A stretch of 64,000 nt of DNA from Bdellovibrio sp. ArHS (lineage in GTDB: Bacteria > Bdellovibrionota > Bdellovibrionia > Bdellovibrionales > Bdellovibrionaceae). The translations under genes were made by a program, and so were the position numbers. Of the stretch, positions 57,221 to 64,000 are shown piece after piece. Location: contig NZ_JTEV01000015.1 in NCBI RefSeq assembly GCF_000786105.1, forward strand, positions 95,728 to 159,727. Direction: 5' to 3'. The first letter of the stretch is position 1, and each line of letters opens with the position of its first letter. Below the pieces are notes generated by a model. That model was not told where the DNA came from and made no database searches. It saw only the letters and a program-made list of their open reading frames with translations.

Positions 57221-58098
57221 AATAAACCCACTTTTTTCATTTCCGCCTTTAGATTCTCGGTATGCTCTGGCGCCAGTTCTACCAACGGCAAACGCAAGGA
57301 AGCCGATTCAATAATTTCCATCAACTGAAGCGCCTTCTTGACCGGAATGGGGTTGGCTTCCACAAAAAGCAGGTTAATAAGATTCATGTATTTATTAATG
57401 TCTGCACGGGCTTTTTCGACTTGTCCTTCTGCAACCCATTTTTTCCACTGCACCATTTGTGAAGGAATAACATGAGTTGCGACAGAGATAACGCCATGGC
57501 CGCCGGCTGCCAGAAATTCCACATAGGTGCCGTCATCACCCGAAAGCATAACAAAATCTTTTCCGCAGGCTTTAATAATCTCTTGGGCAAAATCAATTTT
57601 TCCCGTGGCTTCTTTTATCCCGATGATTCCAGGAACTTTGGCGAGATCTTGAATTGTATCTGTCGCCAGCGACGTGATGGTTCGGCCCGGAACATTGTAA
57701 AGCAAGGTGGGTATTTTTACCGCGCCGGCAATGGCTTTGTAGTGTTCGAAAAGTCCACGCTGAGGTGGCTTGTTGTAATAAGGAACGACCACCAGAATTG
57801 CATCCGCACCCATTTCTTCCGCCTTGCGAGAAGCTTCAATGGATTTTGCCGTATCGTTAGAGCCCGTGCCCATGATCAAGGGAACTTGGTCCCCGACAAA
57901 CTTGCGAATATGCTTAAAGAGTTCTGCCACTTCTTGCGTAGAAAGAGTCGGGCTTTCGGCCGTTGTTCCATTCACAACAAATCCATCAACGCCTCCGTCC
58001 AACTGCTGCTTTAAAAGACGATCCAAAGAAGCAAAGTCAATTTTGTCGTTTTTAAATGGCGTCACTAATGCCGTGAAAGTCCCTTTAAAATTTTTCAT
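57217..58098 (-). CDS. dapA: 4-hydroxy-tetrahydrodipicolinate synthase DapA
   Basis: A 293-residue TIM-barrel enzyme joining pyruvate and aspartate semialdehyde. Start FTALVTPFKNDKIDF, GTTAESPTLS, YNVPGRTITS with the Tyr, and the Schiff-base Lys in GIKEATGKI are present. It overlaps dapF and dapB by four bases each. Confidence 0.98.
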   Translation of the reverse strand: MKNFKGTFTALVTPFKNDKIDFASLDRLLKQQLDGGVDGFVVNGTTAESPTLSTQEVAELFKHIRKFVGDQVPLIMGTGSNDTAKSIEASRKAEEMGADAILVVVPYYNKPPQRGLFEHYKAIAGAVKIPTLLYNVPGRTITSLATDTIQDLAKVPGIIGIKEATGKIDFAQEIIKACGKDFVMLSGDDGTYVEFLAAGGHGVISVATHVIPSQMVQWKKWVAEGQVEKARADINKYMNLINLLFVEANPIPVKKALQLMEIIESASLRLPLVELAPEHTENLKAEMKKVGLL

Positions 58099-58952
58099 CC
58101 TACCACCTCAAGATTGTATTTAAATTCACCAACAAAAACTGCTCCCCCCGTCATCAGTGGCGACACCCCACCCTCGAAGTCGACAGACAGAAGCCCCCCG
58201 GGCATTTGCACCTTCACGTGCTTTTGCGAACTAAGCGCTGAATAAACATAAGCCGCCGCAACAGCGCCGGTCCCGCAGGCAAGAGTGAAGTCTTCAACAC
58301 CTCTTTCAAAGGTGACCGCATCGATATGTCCCTGGGAGTTTTCAGCATAAAATGTAACATTCGCGCCCGCAGGTTTGAGATCTGCATGGGAACGCGCTTC
58401 GCGAGCCATTTCTTTTAGCTCGACAGAATCGGAAAGATTTTTAATTTTCTGTACTAGATGAGGCACGCCGGTATTTACCAGAGCAAATTTTTGCAGCCCC
58501 CGCGAATGCGTCAGAAGTTCAATAACTTCTTTCACAAAGCGCGCAGGTGGCATTTGCACGCGCACTTCATCGTCGCCTAACACATTCGCCGTCACCAGTC
58601 CTGCGCCAGTTCTAAATCGCAAAGAGGCGGCTTCAGCAGGTCGTCCCAAGTATTCATAGCAAAATCTCGCGGCACAGCGGGCAGCATTCCCACACATTTC
58701 GGCGGTGGAGCCATCCGAGTTATAGAAGTCCCAATTGTAGTCAAAACCTTCGGCCCCATCTTCGATCAGAAGAAAGCCGTCAGTGCTTAAACCCAGCACC
58801 GGGTCGCAAACAAGTTTTGCAAACTCGGCCCGAGACTTTCCCAAAGTTTTTTCCACATCATGCCAATTTGAATTTTTGCGCGCGTCGATCAATGCAAAAG
58901 TATTTCCCGCTCCGGACATTTTTACGATCGAGAGCGGCAGAAGCTTTTTCAT
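58095..58952 (-). CDS. dapF: Diaminopimelate epimerase DapF
   Basis: A 285-residue epimerase that turns LL-diaminopimelate into the meso form for peptidoglycan and lysine. The two catalytic Cys are in EMCGNAARC and LACGTGAVA. It overlaps the upstream lipoprotein gene by four bases and dapA by four bases. Confidence 0.98.
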   Translation of the reverse strand: MKKLLPLSIVKMSGAGNTFALIDARKNSNWHDVEKTLGKSRAEFAKLVCDPVLGLSTDGFLLIEDGAEGFDYNWDFYNSDGSTAEMCGNAARCAARFCYEYLGRPAEAASLRFRTGAGLVTANVLGDDEVRVQMPPARFVKEVIELLTHSRGLQKFALVNTGVPHLVQKIKNLSDSVELKEMAREARSHADLKPAGANVTFYAENSQGHIDAVTFERGVEDFTLACGTGAVAAAYVYSALSSQKHVKVQMPGGLLSVDFEGGVSPLMTGGAVFVGEFKYNLEVVG

Positions 58953-59158
58953 CGCTCCTCCGACTCGTTGGCAGGCGCTTCTTCTTGGTCTTGTCGTAAA
59001 ACTTTTGGCAGAGGTTTCTTTGCGGATTCCTTATACGTCGGCTCACCACGGCCTAAAGGCGCCGGATTAAGTGGCGGCAGAGGCCGGCCTTTGACTCCGC
59101 AACCGGCGAAGATCATCAGCATTCCACAAACGAGAAGGATTTTATTCAGGTGTTCCAT
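58949..59158 (-). CDS. LptM-like small lipoprotein upstream of dapF
   Basis: A 69-residue lipoprotein. The signal peptide ends in the lipobox FAGC (C20), and the mature start CGVKGRPLPPL matches the conserved C-G-x-K-G-P-L motif of LptM/YifL. In E. coli, LptM helps the LptD-LptE translocon that puts LPS into the outer membrane, and lptM lies directly upstream of dapF, as here. The rest is Pro-rich and charged, as in the family. It overlaps both neighbours. Confidence 0.85.
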   Translation of the reverse strand: MEHLNKILLVCGMLMIFAGCGVKGRPLPPLNPAPLGRGEPTYKESAKKPLPKVLRQDQEEAPANESEER

Positions 59159-60008
59159 TCATCCCCTTAAGCTCGCCTTCCACTTCAACTTGGCGGCGGC
59201 AAAGCATGGGGTCTATCATATACTGTCTATACTGGTTCGCTGAAATGTTTTTGCAGGTCATCACGTATTTCTGCGCATCATCCAGATTGGCTTTCTTTGC
59301 CATTTGTTCATATTTCCACGTCCAATAGAAAAGTTCGGGATACTTTTCATCGGATTTCTTTAAACCAGCTAGGGCTTCTTGCGCCTTTGTAAGACTTTTT
59401 TGACTCAAAGTCTTCTCAACCTCCAAAACTTGCCAAAACTTCTGAAGAGGGGACTTCTTAATGAAAACGCTGTCAACAATCTTCTGATATTCCAACCACC
59501 GTCCCTGGCAAACCAGGGCTTGCGCCAAGCTGAGTTTCAGCTCTTCGTCAAAGGTGACCGTTTTAAGTTGTTTTTGCACATTTTCCTGAGCACTTTTGCA
59601 GTCCCCTTTAGCAATGAGCAATCGGGCCTGCTCGTTCACAATTGAAAAATTGTCTGGCTCGATGCGGGCCGCTTCATTCACTTTGTCCAGTGCTTGGTTC
59701 AAATCGGTCTTTCTTAGGGAAACACCGGTCTCAAACAACTGCTGGGCTTTGTCACTAAAGAACACGTTCGCCACCTCGGCGGTGGTTTTCTTAAGTTCGG
59801 AAATGGCTTGGGGGCGCGCTTCGCGCTGAATGGCTGTCGCCAGAATATTGAGCGCCTGCTGACGATCGCGTTGCAAACTTAGATTATAGGCTTTTTCGAT
59901 AATATCTTTATATGTCTCAGACTTTCCATTTTTGGTCTGAGCAAAAGCGGGTAGTGCTAAAAAGGAAAGAGCCGCAACAAGGGCGGCTCTTTTCATCGTC
60001 AATTGCAT
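59142..60008 (-). CDS. Exported TPR-like protein
   Basis: A 288-residue protein with a signal peptide (RAALVAALSFLALPAFA). The mature part is helical throughout, with TPR-like pairs such as AYNLSLQRDRQQALNILATA and ARLLIAKGDCKSAQENVQ. Three or more repeats are likely. It is periplasmic and may act as a scaffold. It starts four bases after the upstream gene and overlaps the LptM-like gene by 17 bases. Confidence 0.75.
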   Translation of the reverse strand: MQLTMKRAALVAALSFLALPAFAQTKNGKSETYKDIIEKAYNLSLQRDRQQALNILATAIQREARPQAISELKKTTAEVANVFFSDKAQQLFETGVSLRKTDLNQALDKVNEAARIEPDNFSIVNEQARLLIAKGDCKSAQENVQKQLKTVTFDEELKLSLAQALVCQGRWLEYQKIVDSVFIKKSPLQKFWQVLEVEKTLSQKSLTKAQEALAGLKKSDEKYPELFYWTWKYEQMAKKANLDDAQKYVMTCKNISANQYRQYMIDPMLCRRQVEVEGELKGMNGTPE

Positions 60009-60012
60009 TGAT

Positions 60013-60585
60013 TTAGTTCTTTTTGAAGTTTTTCAAAACAACTGTCACGTTACCGAACTGGCTTGGTGCAACTTGTTTCAACATTCCAGAAAGTGGAACT
60101 TGTTGTGGGTTGATCCATGCATTGATCTCAGCATTTTGCTCTTTGTCTTTAAGACGAGCGTGGATGCAATCGAAAGTACCAGCAGGAACAGTGATTCTGT
60201 CCTCTTTTACTTCAATAACTTCAACGTCTTGTTTGGGGACTTGTTGTTCTTTACCGTTCACTAGCATTTTTTTGATTTCGCCAGTATTTGGATCAAGAAG
60301 AGTCTCAACTTTTTGTTTTCCAGCGAAACCAAGATCCATGTTTTGATCCATCCAGATGCCATCAGCACCGATAGAACGAACTGACATAGACATTGAACCT
60401 TTGATGAAGCCCATGTCGATGTTGTAGTTAGCGTTGTCGCCAACTTTCCAGTCCAAACCCATTGTTTGAGCTTGATCCATGATCGCTGCATTTTGGATGT
60501 TAGCCAAAACTTCAACTGCAGTTGGAGCAGCAACAGCGTTAACTGAGAACGCAAGACCTAGAGCGGCGATAAGAGCCTTAACCAT
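60013..60585 (-). CDS. Exported protein of unknown function, 190 residues
   Basis: A strong AAGGAGG precedes the ATG. A signal peptide (VKALIAALGLAFSVNAVA) leads to a beta-rich mature part (KVGDNANYNIDMGFIKGSMS, then VPAGTFDCIHARLKDKEQN). A VPAGTFDC turn near residue 140 recalls proteins of the DUF3108 type, seen only loosely. One Cys. It is the first gene of the exported-TPR-LptM-dap series. Confidence 0.7.
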   Translation of the reverse strand: MVKALIAALGLAFSVNAVAAPTAVEVLANIQNAAIMDQAQTMGLDWKVGDNANYNIDMGFIKGSMSMSVRSIGADGIWMDQNMDLGFAGKQKVETLLDPNTGEIKKMLVNGKEQQVPKQDVEVIEVKEDRITVPAGTFDCIHARLKDKEQNAEINAWINPQQVPLSGMLKQVAPSQFGNVTVVLKNFKKN

Positions 60586-60660
60586 AAATTCCTCCTTGAA
60601 TGGTTTTTTATTGTGGTGTCTTAATCACACCGACCTAAGGAGGTGGAGTCAAGGCTCAAA

Positions 60661-63036
60661 TTATTGTTCTCTAAAACTACCCACGAGAACTTGACGCGGC
60701 TTGCTGCCGTTGGCAGGGCCAACAACGCCTTCTTTTTCAAAGATTTCGATCAAACGGGCAGCACGCGGATATCCGAGTCTAAACTTTCTTTGAATCAAAG
60801 ACGCAGAAATTTCCTTCTGTTCGGACGCCCACGATAAAATTTCATCGTAACGCTCGTCGTACTCTTCCTCGCCAAAACCGCCGCCGCCAGAGTCCCCGGC
60901 ATCGCCACCATCACCGCCCGTGAATCCATCTAAAGCTTTCATAGCTAACGGATCATATTCAGGTTCAGCCTGAGCCGCCCAGTGTTTCACGACGTTGCCA
61001 ATTTCTTTATCTGAAAGATAGGGGCCGTGATGACGTGTCGGTTTACCCACCCCCGGCGCTTGGAACAACATATCTCCGTTCGGCAGCAGGCGCTCTGCTC
61101 CAGAGTCGTCGATGATGATACGCGAATCCATCTTTGACGCCACTTTCAGAGCCACGCGGCCCGGAATGTTGGTTTTAATCAAACCCGTCACAACATCTTT
61201 ACGCGGCGACTGTGTCGCCACGATCAAGTGAATACCGCAGGCGCGGGCTTTTTGCGTCAGACGCTGGATCGGCTCTTCAATATTTTGTTTTTCCACGATC
61301 ATCAGGTCGGCAAGCTCATCCACGACAATCACGATGAAGGGAAGTGGTTGGTAGTAATACTGATCCAACTTCGCTTTGCCTTCTTCCAGCTCAAGATTGA
61401 TTTTTTCGTGCTCTTCAATCTCGGATTTAGAGAGTGCCCCGGTCTTTTCGTTGAAGGCTTCAATTTTGCCCACACCAAATTTCGATAGGGACTTATAACG
61501 TTTTTCCATCTCGCGAACCGCCCACTTCAAGGCCGTGGCCGCTTTCTTAGGCTCAGTCACATGCGGAAGCACCAAATGCGGGACCGTAGCGAATGGAGCC
61601 AAGTCGACCATTTTCGGATCGATAAGAACCAGACGCAAAGTTTTTGGCGAGTGACGGAACAATAGACCCGTAATAATAGAGCCCACAAACACGGACTTAC
61701 CTGAACCTGTGGTTCCGGCAATCAGCAAATGCGGCATCTTGCGAAGATCGACGACTTTAGGTTCACCATCCACCGCTCGTCCCACCGCCATGGGCAAGGC
61801 AAGATCCTCACTCCAGAACTGATCTTCGGCGATCAAGTCTTTGTAATACACTGTTTCGCGCTTGAGATTGGCCGTTTCAATACCCACCACATCTGTTCCA
61901 GGGATGTGACCGACCACACGCACAGATTCTGATGACAATGCCAAAGACAAATCATCTTCAAGCTCAGAAATCTTACTGATCTTAACGTCAGCGTTGGGCT
62001 TAAACTCATACATCGTAACCAAAGGCCCTGGCTTCGCATCCTGGATCGAGCCCTCAATAGAGAAGTTCTTAAGCTTCTCTACCAAAGAGTCCGCTTTTCT
62101 TTGAATCTCGGCCTTATCGATTTTAATACGCGAAGCCGGAGGATCTTCCAACAACGCCAACTTCGGCATGTCCCAGTTTTCGATGCGGCGAGGAGGTTTC
62201 GCCTTCATCACGACTTTACGCTTCTGCGCAAGTCTCACGGCTGGCGTTTCTTCCTCTTCTTCAATCTCTTCTTCGTCCTCTTCCTCGGCTTCGGCGGCGT
62301 CCGCCAATAAAGCGTTCAGATCTTCATCCTCTTCCTCTTCGTCCTTGCCTACGAATTTTTTATCAGAAAGAGGAAAGACGGTTTTAGGCTTGTCGTCTTT
62401 GAGGTCGGCTTTTTTGGCTTTGGCTTTTTTCTCTTTCACGAACATACCGGCGAAGAAACCCGCAATCTTATCCATGAATTTCTTTTTCTTCAAAAAGGCC
62501 ATGAAGCCGCGCGGGGCTTCGGAAAGCTCCTGCAAGGATTTTTCGAAGTAAAATACAATCAAAACAGCCATAAGCGAAAGCAGAATGACCTGAACGCCAA
62601 TAGAGTTAAACGCCCGCATCAAGGCTTGAGAAACACCCAAACCTAAAAGGCCGCCCAGATAAATCTGTTCTTTGAAAACTTTTGTCGTCGGCAAATAGAG
62701 TGATAGAAGGGCCGCAATATTGACAATCAAAAGGAGCGCCCACACAAAACGAATGTTCTTAAGATTTAAGGGTTCCCCTTGAAAGCTGGAATACGCAATA
62801 CGCAGAAAGCTCGCAACAACGACCCAAGCCGCCAAACCAAATGCCTGATAAAGCATGTCGGCAAGGAAGCTTCCAACAATACCACAATAGTTCGTGGCCT
62901 TAAGCCCTTGCCCGATAGAATTTAACGAGGGATCAAAAGGATTGTAGCTAAACAAAGCCAGGGCGAAGAAGAGCCCAAAACCTAAAAAGCCGATTGCAAT
63001 GACGTCCTGACGAAACTTCTTAAGAAAATGATTCAT
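60661..63036 (-). CDS. ftsK: DNA translocase FtsK/SpoIIIE
   Basis: A 791-residue DNA pump that clears the chromosome from the division site. Four membrane segments fill residues 10-170; a short, acidic linker follows (about 175-300) with E/D-rich runs. The motor has Walker A GTTGSGKSVF near 440 and Walker B IVVDELADLM near 565. The gamma domain at the C-terminus (KFRLGYPRAARLIEIFEKEG) reads KOPS-like motifs. The linker is shorter than E. coli's 600 residues. It lies at the head of the dap series with 75 bases in between. Confidence 0.97.
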   Translation of the reverse strand: MNHFLKKFRQDVIAIGFLGFGLFFALALFSYNPFDPSLNSIGQGLKATNYCGIVGSFLADMLYQAFGLAAWVVVASFLRIAYSSFQGEPLNLKNIRFVWALLLIVNIAALLSLYLPTTKVFKEQIYLGGLLGLGVSQALMRAFNSIGVQVILLSLMAVLIVFYFEKSLQELSEAPRGFMAFLKKKKFMDKIAGFFAGMFVKEKKAKAKKADLKDDKPKTVFPLSDKKFVGKDEEEEDEDLNALLADAAEAEEEDEEEIEEEEETPAVRLAQKRKVVMKAKPPRRIENWDMPKLALLEDPPASRIKIDKAEIQRKADSLVEKLKNFSIEGSIQDAKPGPLVTMYEFKPNADVKISKISELEDDLSLALSSESVRVVGHIPGTDVVGIETANLKRETVYYKDLIAEDQFWSEDLALPMAVGRAVDGEPKVVDLRKMPHLLIAGTTGSGKSVFVGSIITGLLFRHSPKTLRLVLIDPKMVDLAPFATVPHLVLPHVTEPKKAATALKWAVREMEKRYKSLSKFGVGKIEAFNEKTGALSKSEIEEHEKINLELEEGKAKLDQYYYQPLPFIVIVVDELADLMIVEKQNIEEPIQRLTQKARACGIHLIVATQSPRKDVVTGLIKTNIPGRVALKVASKMDSRIIIDDSGAERLLPNGDMLFQAPGVGKPTRHHGPYLSDKEIGNVVKHWAAQAEPEYDPLAMKALDGFTGGDGGDAGDSGGGGFGEEEYDERYDEILSWASEQKEISASLIQRKFRLGYPRAARLIEIFEKEGVVGPANGSKPRQVLVGSFREQ

Positions 63037-63184
63037 TTAAAAAATTTACGAAATTTCCCCTAGTTAGTCATTCTAAGTGGAGCAACCTTGACTTAAGACT
63101 GGTGTGGTTCCGAAAAATGCCGTATACACATATCCTTGCATTAACGCCTGACCCGCAGGGTCATCGTTGGGAGCCACGTTTAGC

Positions 63185-63823
63185 ATGCTAAAAATAAACG
63201 AAATTTTCTATAGTATTCAGGGCGAAACGACGTATGTGGGTCATCCCACCGTTTTCGTGCGCCTGACCGCATGCAATCTGCGCTGCACTTACTGCGACAC
63301 CAAGTATTCTTACTATGAAGGCGAGTTGCAAAGCCTTGAAACAATTCTCACAGAAATTGAATCTCACAAAACACCGTATGTGTGCATCACGGGTGGAGAA
63401 CCGCTTTTACAAAAAGAAGTTCACACCTTGATGAATACTTTGTGCGATCGTGGCTTCAAAGTTTCCTTAGAAACAAGTGGCTCAAAGAGTATTGAACACG
63501 TCGATCCCCGAGTGAAAGTGATTTTAGACGTAAAAACTCCAGACAGTGGCGCTGCGGATTCATTCGTGATGAGCAACATCGGCTTTTCCACACCCAGCAC
63601 GGAATTTAAGTTTGTTATTTGTTCTGAAAAAGATTTCGAATGGTCCGAAGAATTCTGTCGTCAACACAATTTATTTGAAAAATTTGTGGTTTTATACAGC
63701 CCATCATACGGCCAAGTGTCTGAACGCTGGTTGGCAGAAAAAATTTTGCATCAAAATTCATCTGCGAGGTTGCAATTGCAGCTGCATAAGTATATTTGGT
63801 CTCCCGAAACACGCGGAGTGTAG
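63185..63823 (+). CDS. queE: 7-carboxy-7-deazaguanine synthase QueE
   Basis: A 212-residue radical-SAM enzyme of queuosine synthesis. I start at ATG 63185; the TTG at 63167 is part of GGGAG. The cluster-binding CNLRCTYC (C30, C34, C37) has the CX3CX2C pattern. QGETTYVGHPTVFVRL and TGGEPLL are typical. It converts 6-carboxytetrahydropterin to CDG, which later becomes preQ0. queF is at 17384. Confidence 0.96.
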   Translation: MLKINEIFYSIQGETTYVGHPTVFVRLTACNLRCTYCDTKYSYYEGELQSLETILTEIESHKTPYVCITGGEPLLQKEVHTLMNTLCDRGFKVSLETSGSKSIEHVDPRVKVILDVKTPDSGAADSFVMSNIGFSTPSTEFKFVICSEKDFEWSEEFCRQHNLFEKFVVLYSPSYGQVSERWLAEKILHQNSSARLQLQLHKYIWSPETRGV

Positions 63824-63865
63824 TCCACTCCAAAAATAAATAAGCTGAACATTCTTGGGAGTTCC

Positions 63866-64000
63866 ATGACGCCGAACCTAAACAGTTCCGATAATCTTTT
63901 TGTCGCTAATCTTCAGTCCGTAAGCCTGGAAAAGCTTGTTAAGAGCAAACTGGAAGTTCTTTTTGCTCAACAAAAAGAAGCACAAGTTGAGTTGAATGGT
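63866..64000 (+). CDS. Start of an unidentified gene, truncated by the window end
   Basis: An ATG at 63866 is preceded by GGGAG, and the frame stays open for 45 codons to the window edge. The visible part is helical and charged (LEKLVKSKLEVLFAQQKEAQ). It resembles the N-terminus of short Fis-like DNA-binding proteins in related bacteria, but the DNA-binding half is not in the window, so this is only a guess. Confidence 0.5.
   Translation, partial: MTPNLNSSDNLFVANLQSVSLEKLVKSKLEVLFAQQKEAQVELNG

Noticed and set aside
63100..63184. A preQ1 riboswitch upstream of queE
   Set aside because: There is a small TGACCC/GGGTCA hairpin, but no preQ1-I pseudoknot tail or preQ1-II layout that I can draw.

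Overview
The window reads as chromosomal DNA of a Bdellovibrio-type predatory bacterium (Bdellovibrionota). The strongest single pointer is a 64-residue protein made of one bare histone fold (49638-49832), which from memory closely matches the Bdellovibrio bacteriovorus histone Bd0055. Supporting features are a one-piece TadZ-TadA ATPase in a Tad pilus cluster, many secreted proteins and lipoproteins of no known family, and compact overlapping operons. I see no insertion sequence, phage, CRISPR array or rRNA; this is core chromosome with envelope and secreted-protein genes between housekeeping blocks.

Layout. 1-5765 (+): end of a Tad/Flp pilus operon (secretin end, fused TadZ-TadA ATPase, one TadB-like membrane protein), then a secreted RHS/YD-repeat protein and a small secreted protein. 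5861-9803: a small secreted protein behind a sigma-54-like site, a lone CheY receiver with a small membrane protein, and two divergent predicted outer-membrane proteins. 9820-13487 (-): groES-groEL, a secreted protein, an exported beta-carbonic anhydrase. 13694-17896: tRNA-Asn, tRNA-Arg and tRNA-Ser, a BCP-like peroxiredoxin, a YdeI-like protein, a Na/Pi cotransporter, slyX and queF. 17937-27047: an accessory stretch with a secreted caspase-like protein coupled to a large lipoprotein, a guanine deaminase, a collagen-like lipoprotein, a papain-like protease next to a DUF333 protein, a DedA protein and another lipoprotein. 27130-31974 (-): tRNA-Ser downstream of serS, a membrane protein, and a GYF_2/TPR protein.

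32071-39024 holds a secreted protein behind a good sigma-54 promoter with tandem upstream repeats, then rho-rpmE2-prfA-prmC-murA (-), interrupted by one small secreted gene on the other strand. 39450-45997: a PilZ protein, a LysM lipoprotein with a C-terminal membrane segment, DUF192, Ppx/GppA and gatCAB. 46116-54830: ligA, a Cys-rich secreted protein, the histone, a membrane metallophosphoesterase, murD, and a large envelope protein. 54883-63036 (-): a tightly coupled block with ftsK, two exported proteins, an LptM-like lipoprotein, dapF, dapA, dapB, an unknown, a transaldolase-like aldolase and a lipoprotein. The window ends with queE and the start of another gene.

Together the core genes cover peptidoglycan precursors (murA, murD, dapA/B/F), translation (serS, gatCAB, prfA, prmC, rpmE2, tRNAs), queuosine synthesis (queE, queF), protein folding (groESL) and DNA handling (ligA, ftsK, histone). 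The rest is cell-envelope and export biology. Start sites were moved downstream of the longest open frame where a Shine-Dalgarno, signal peptide or family alignment required it; each case is stated.
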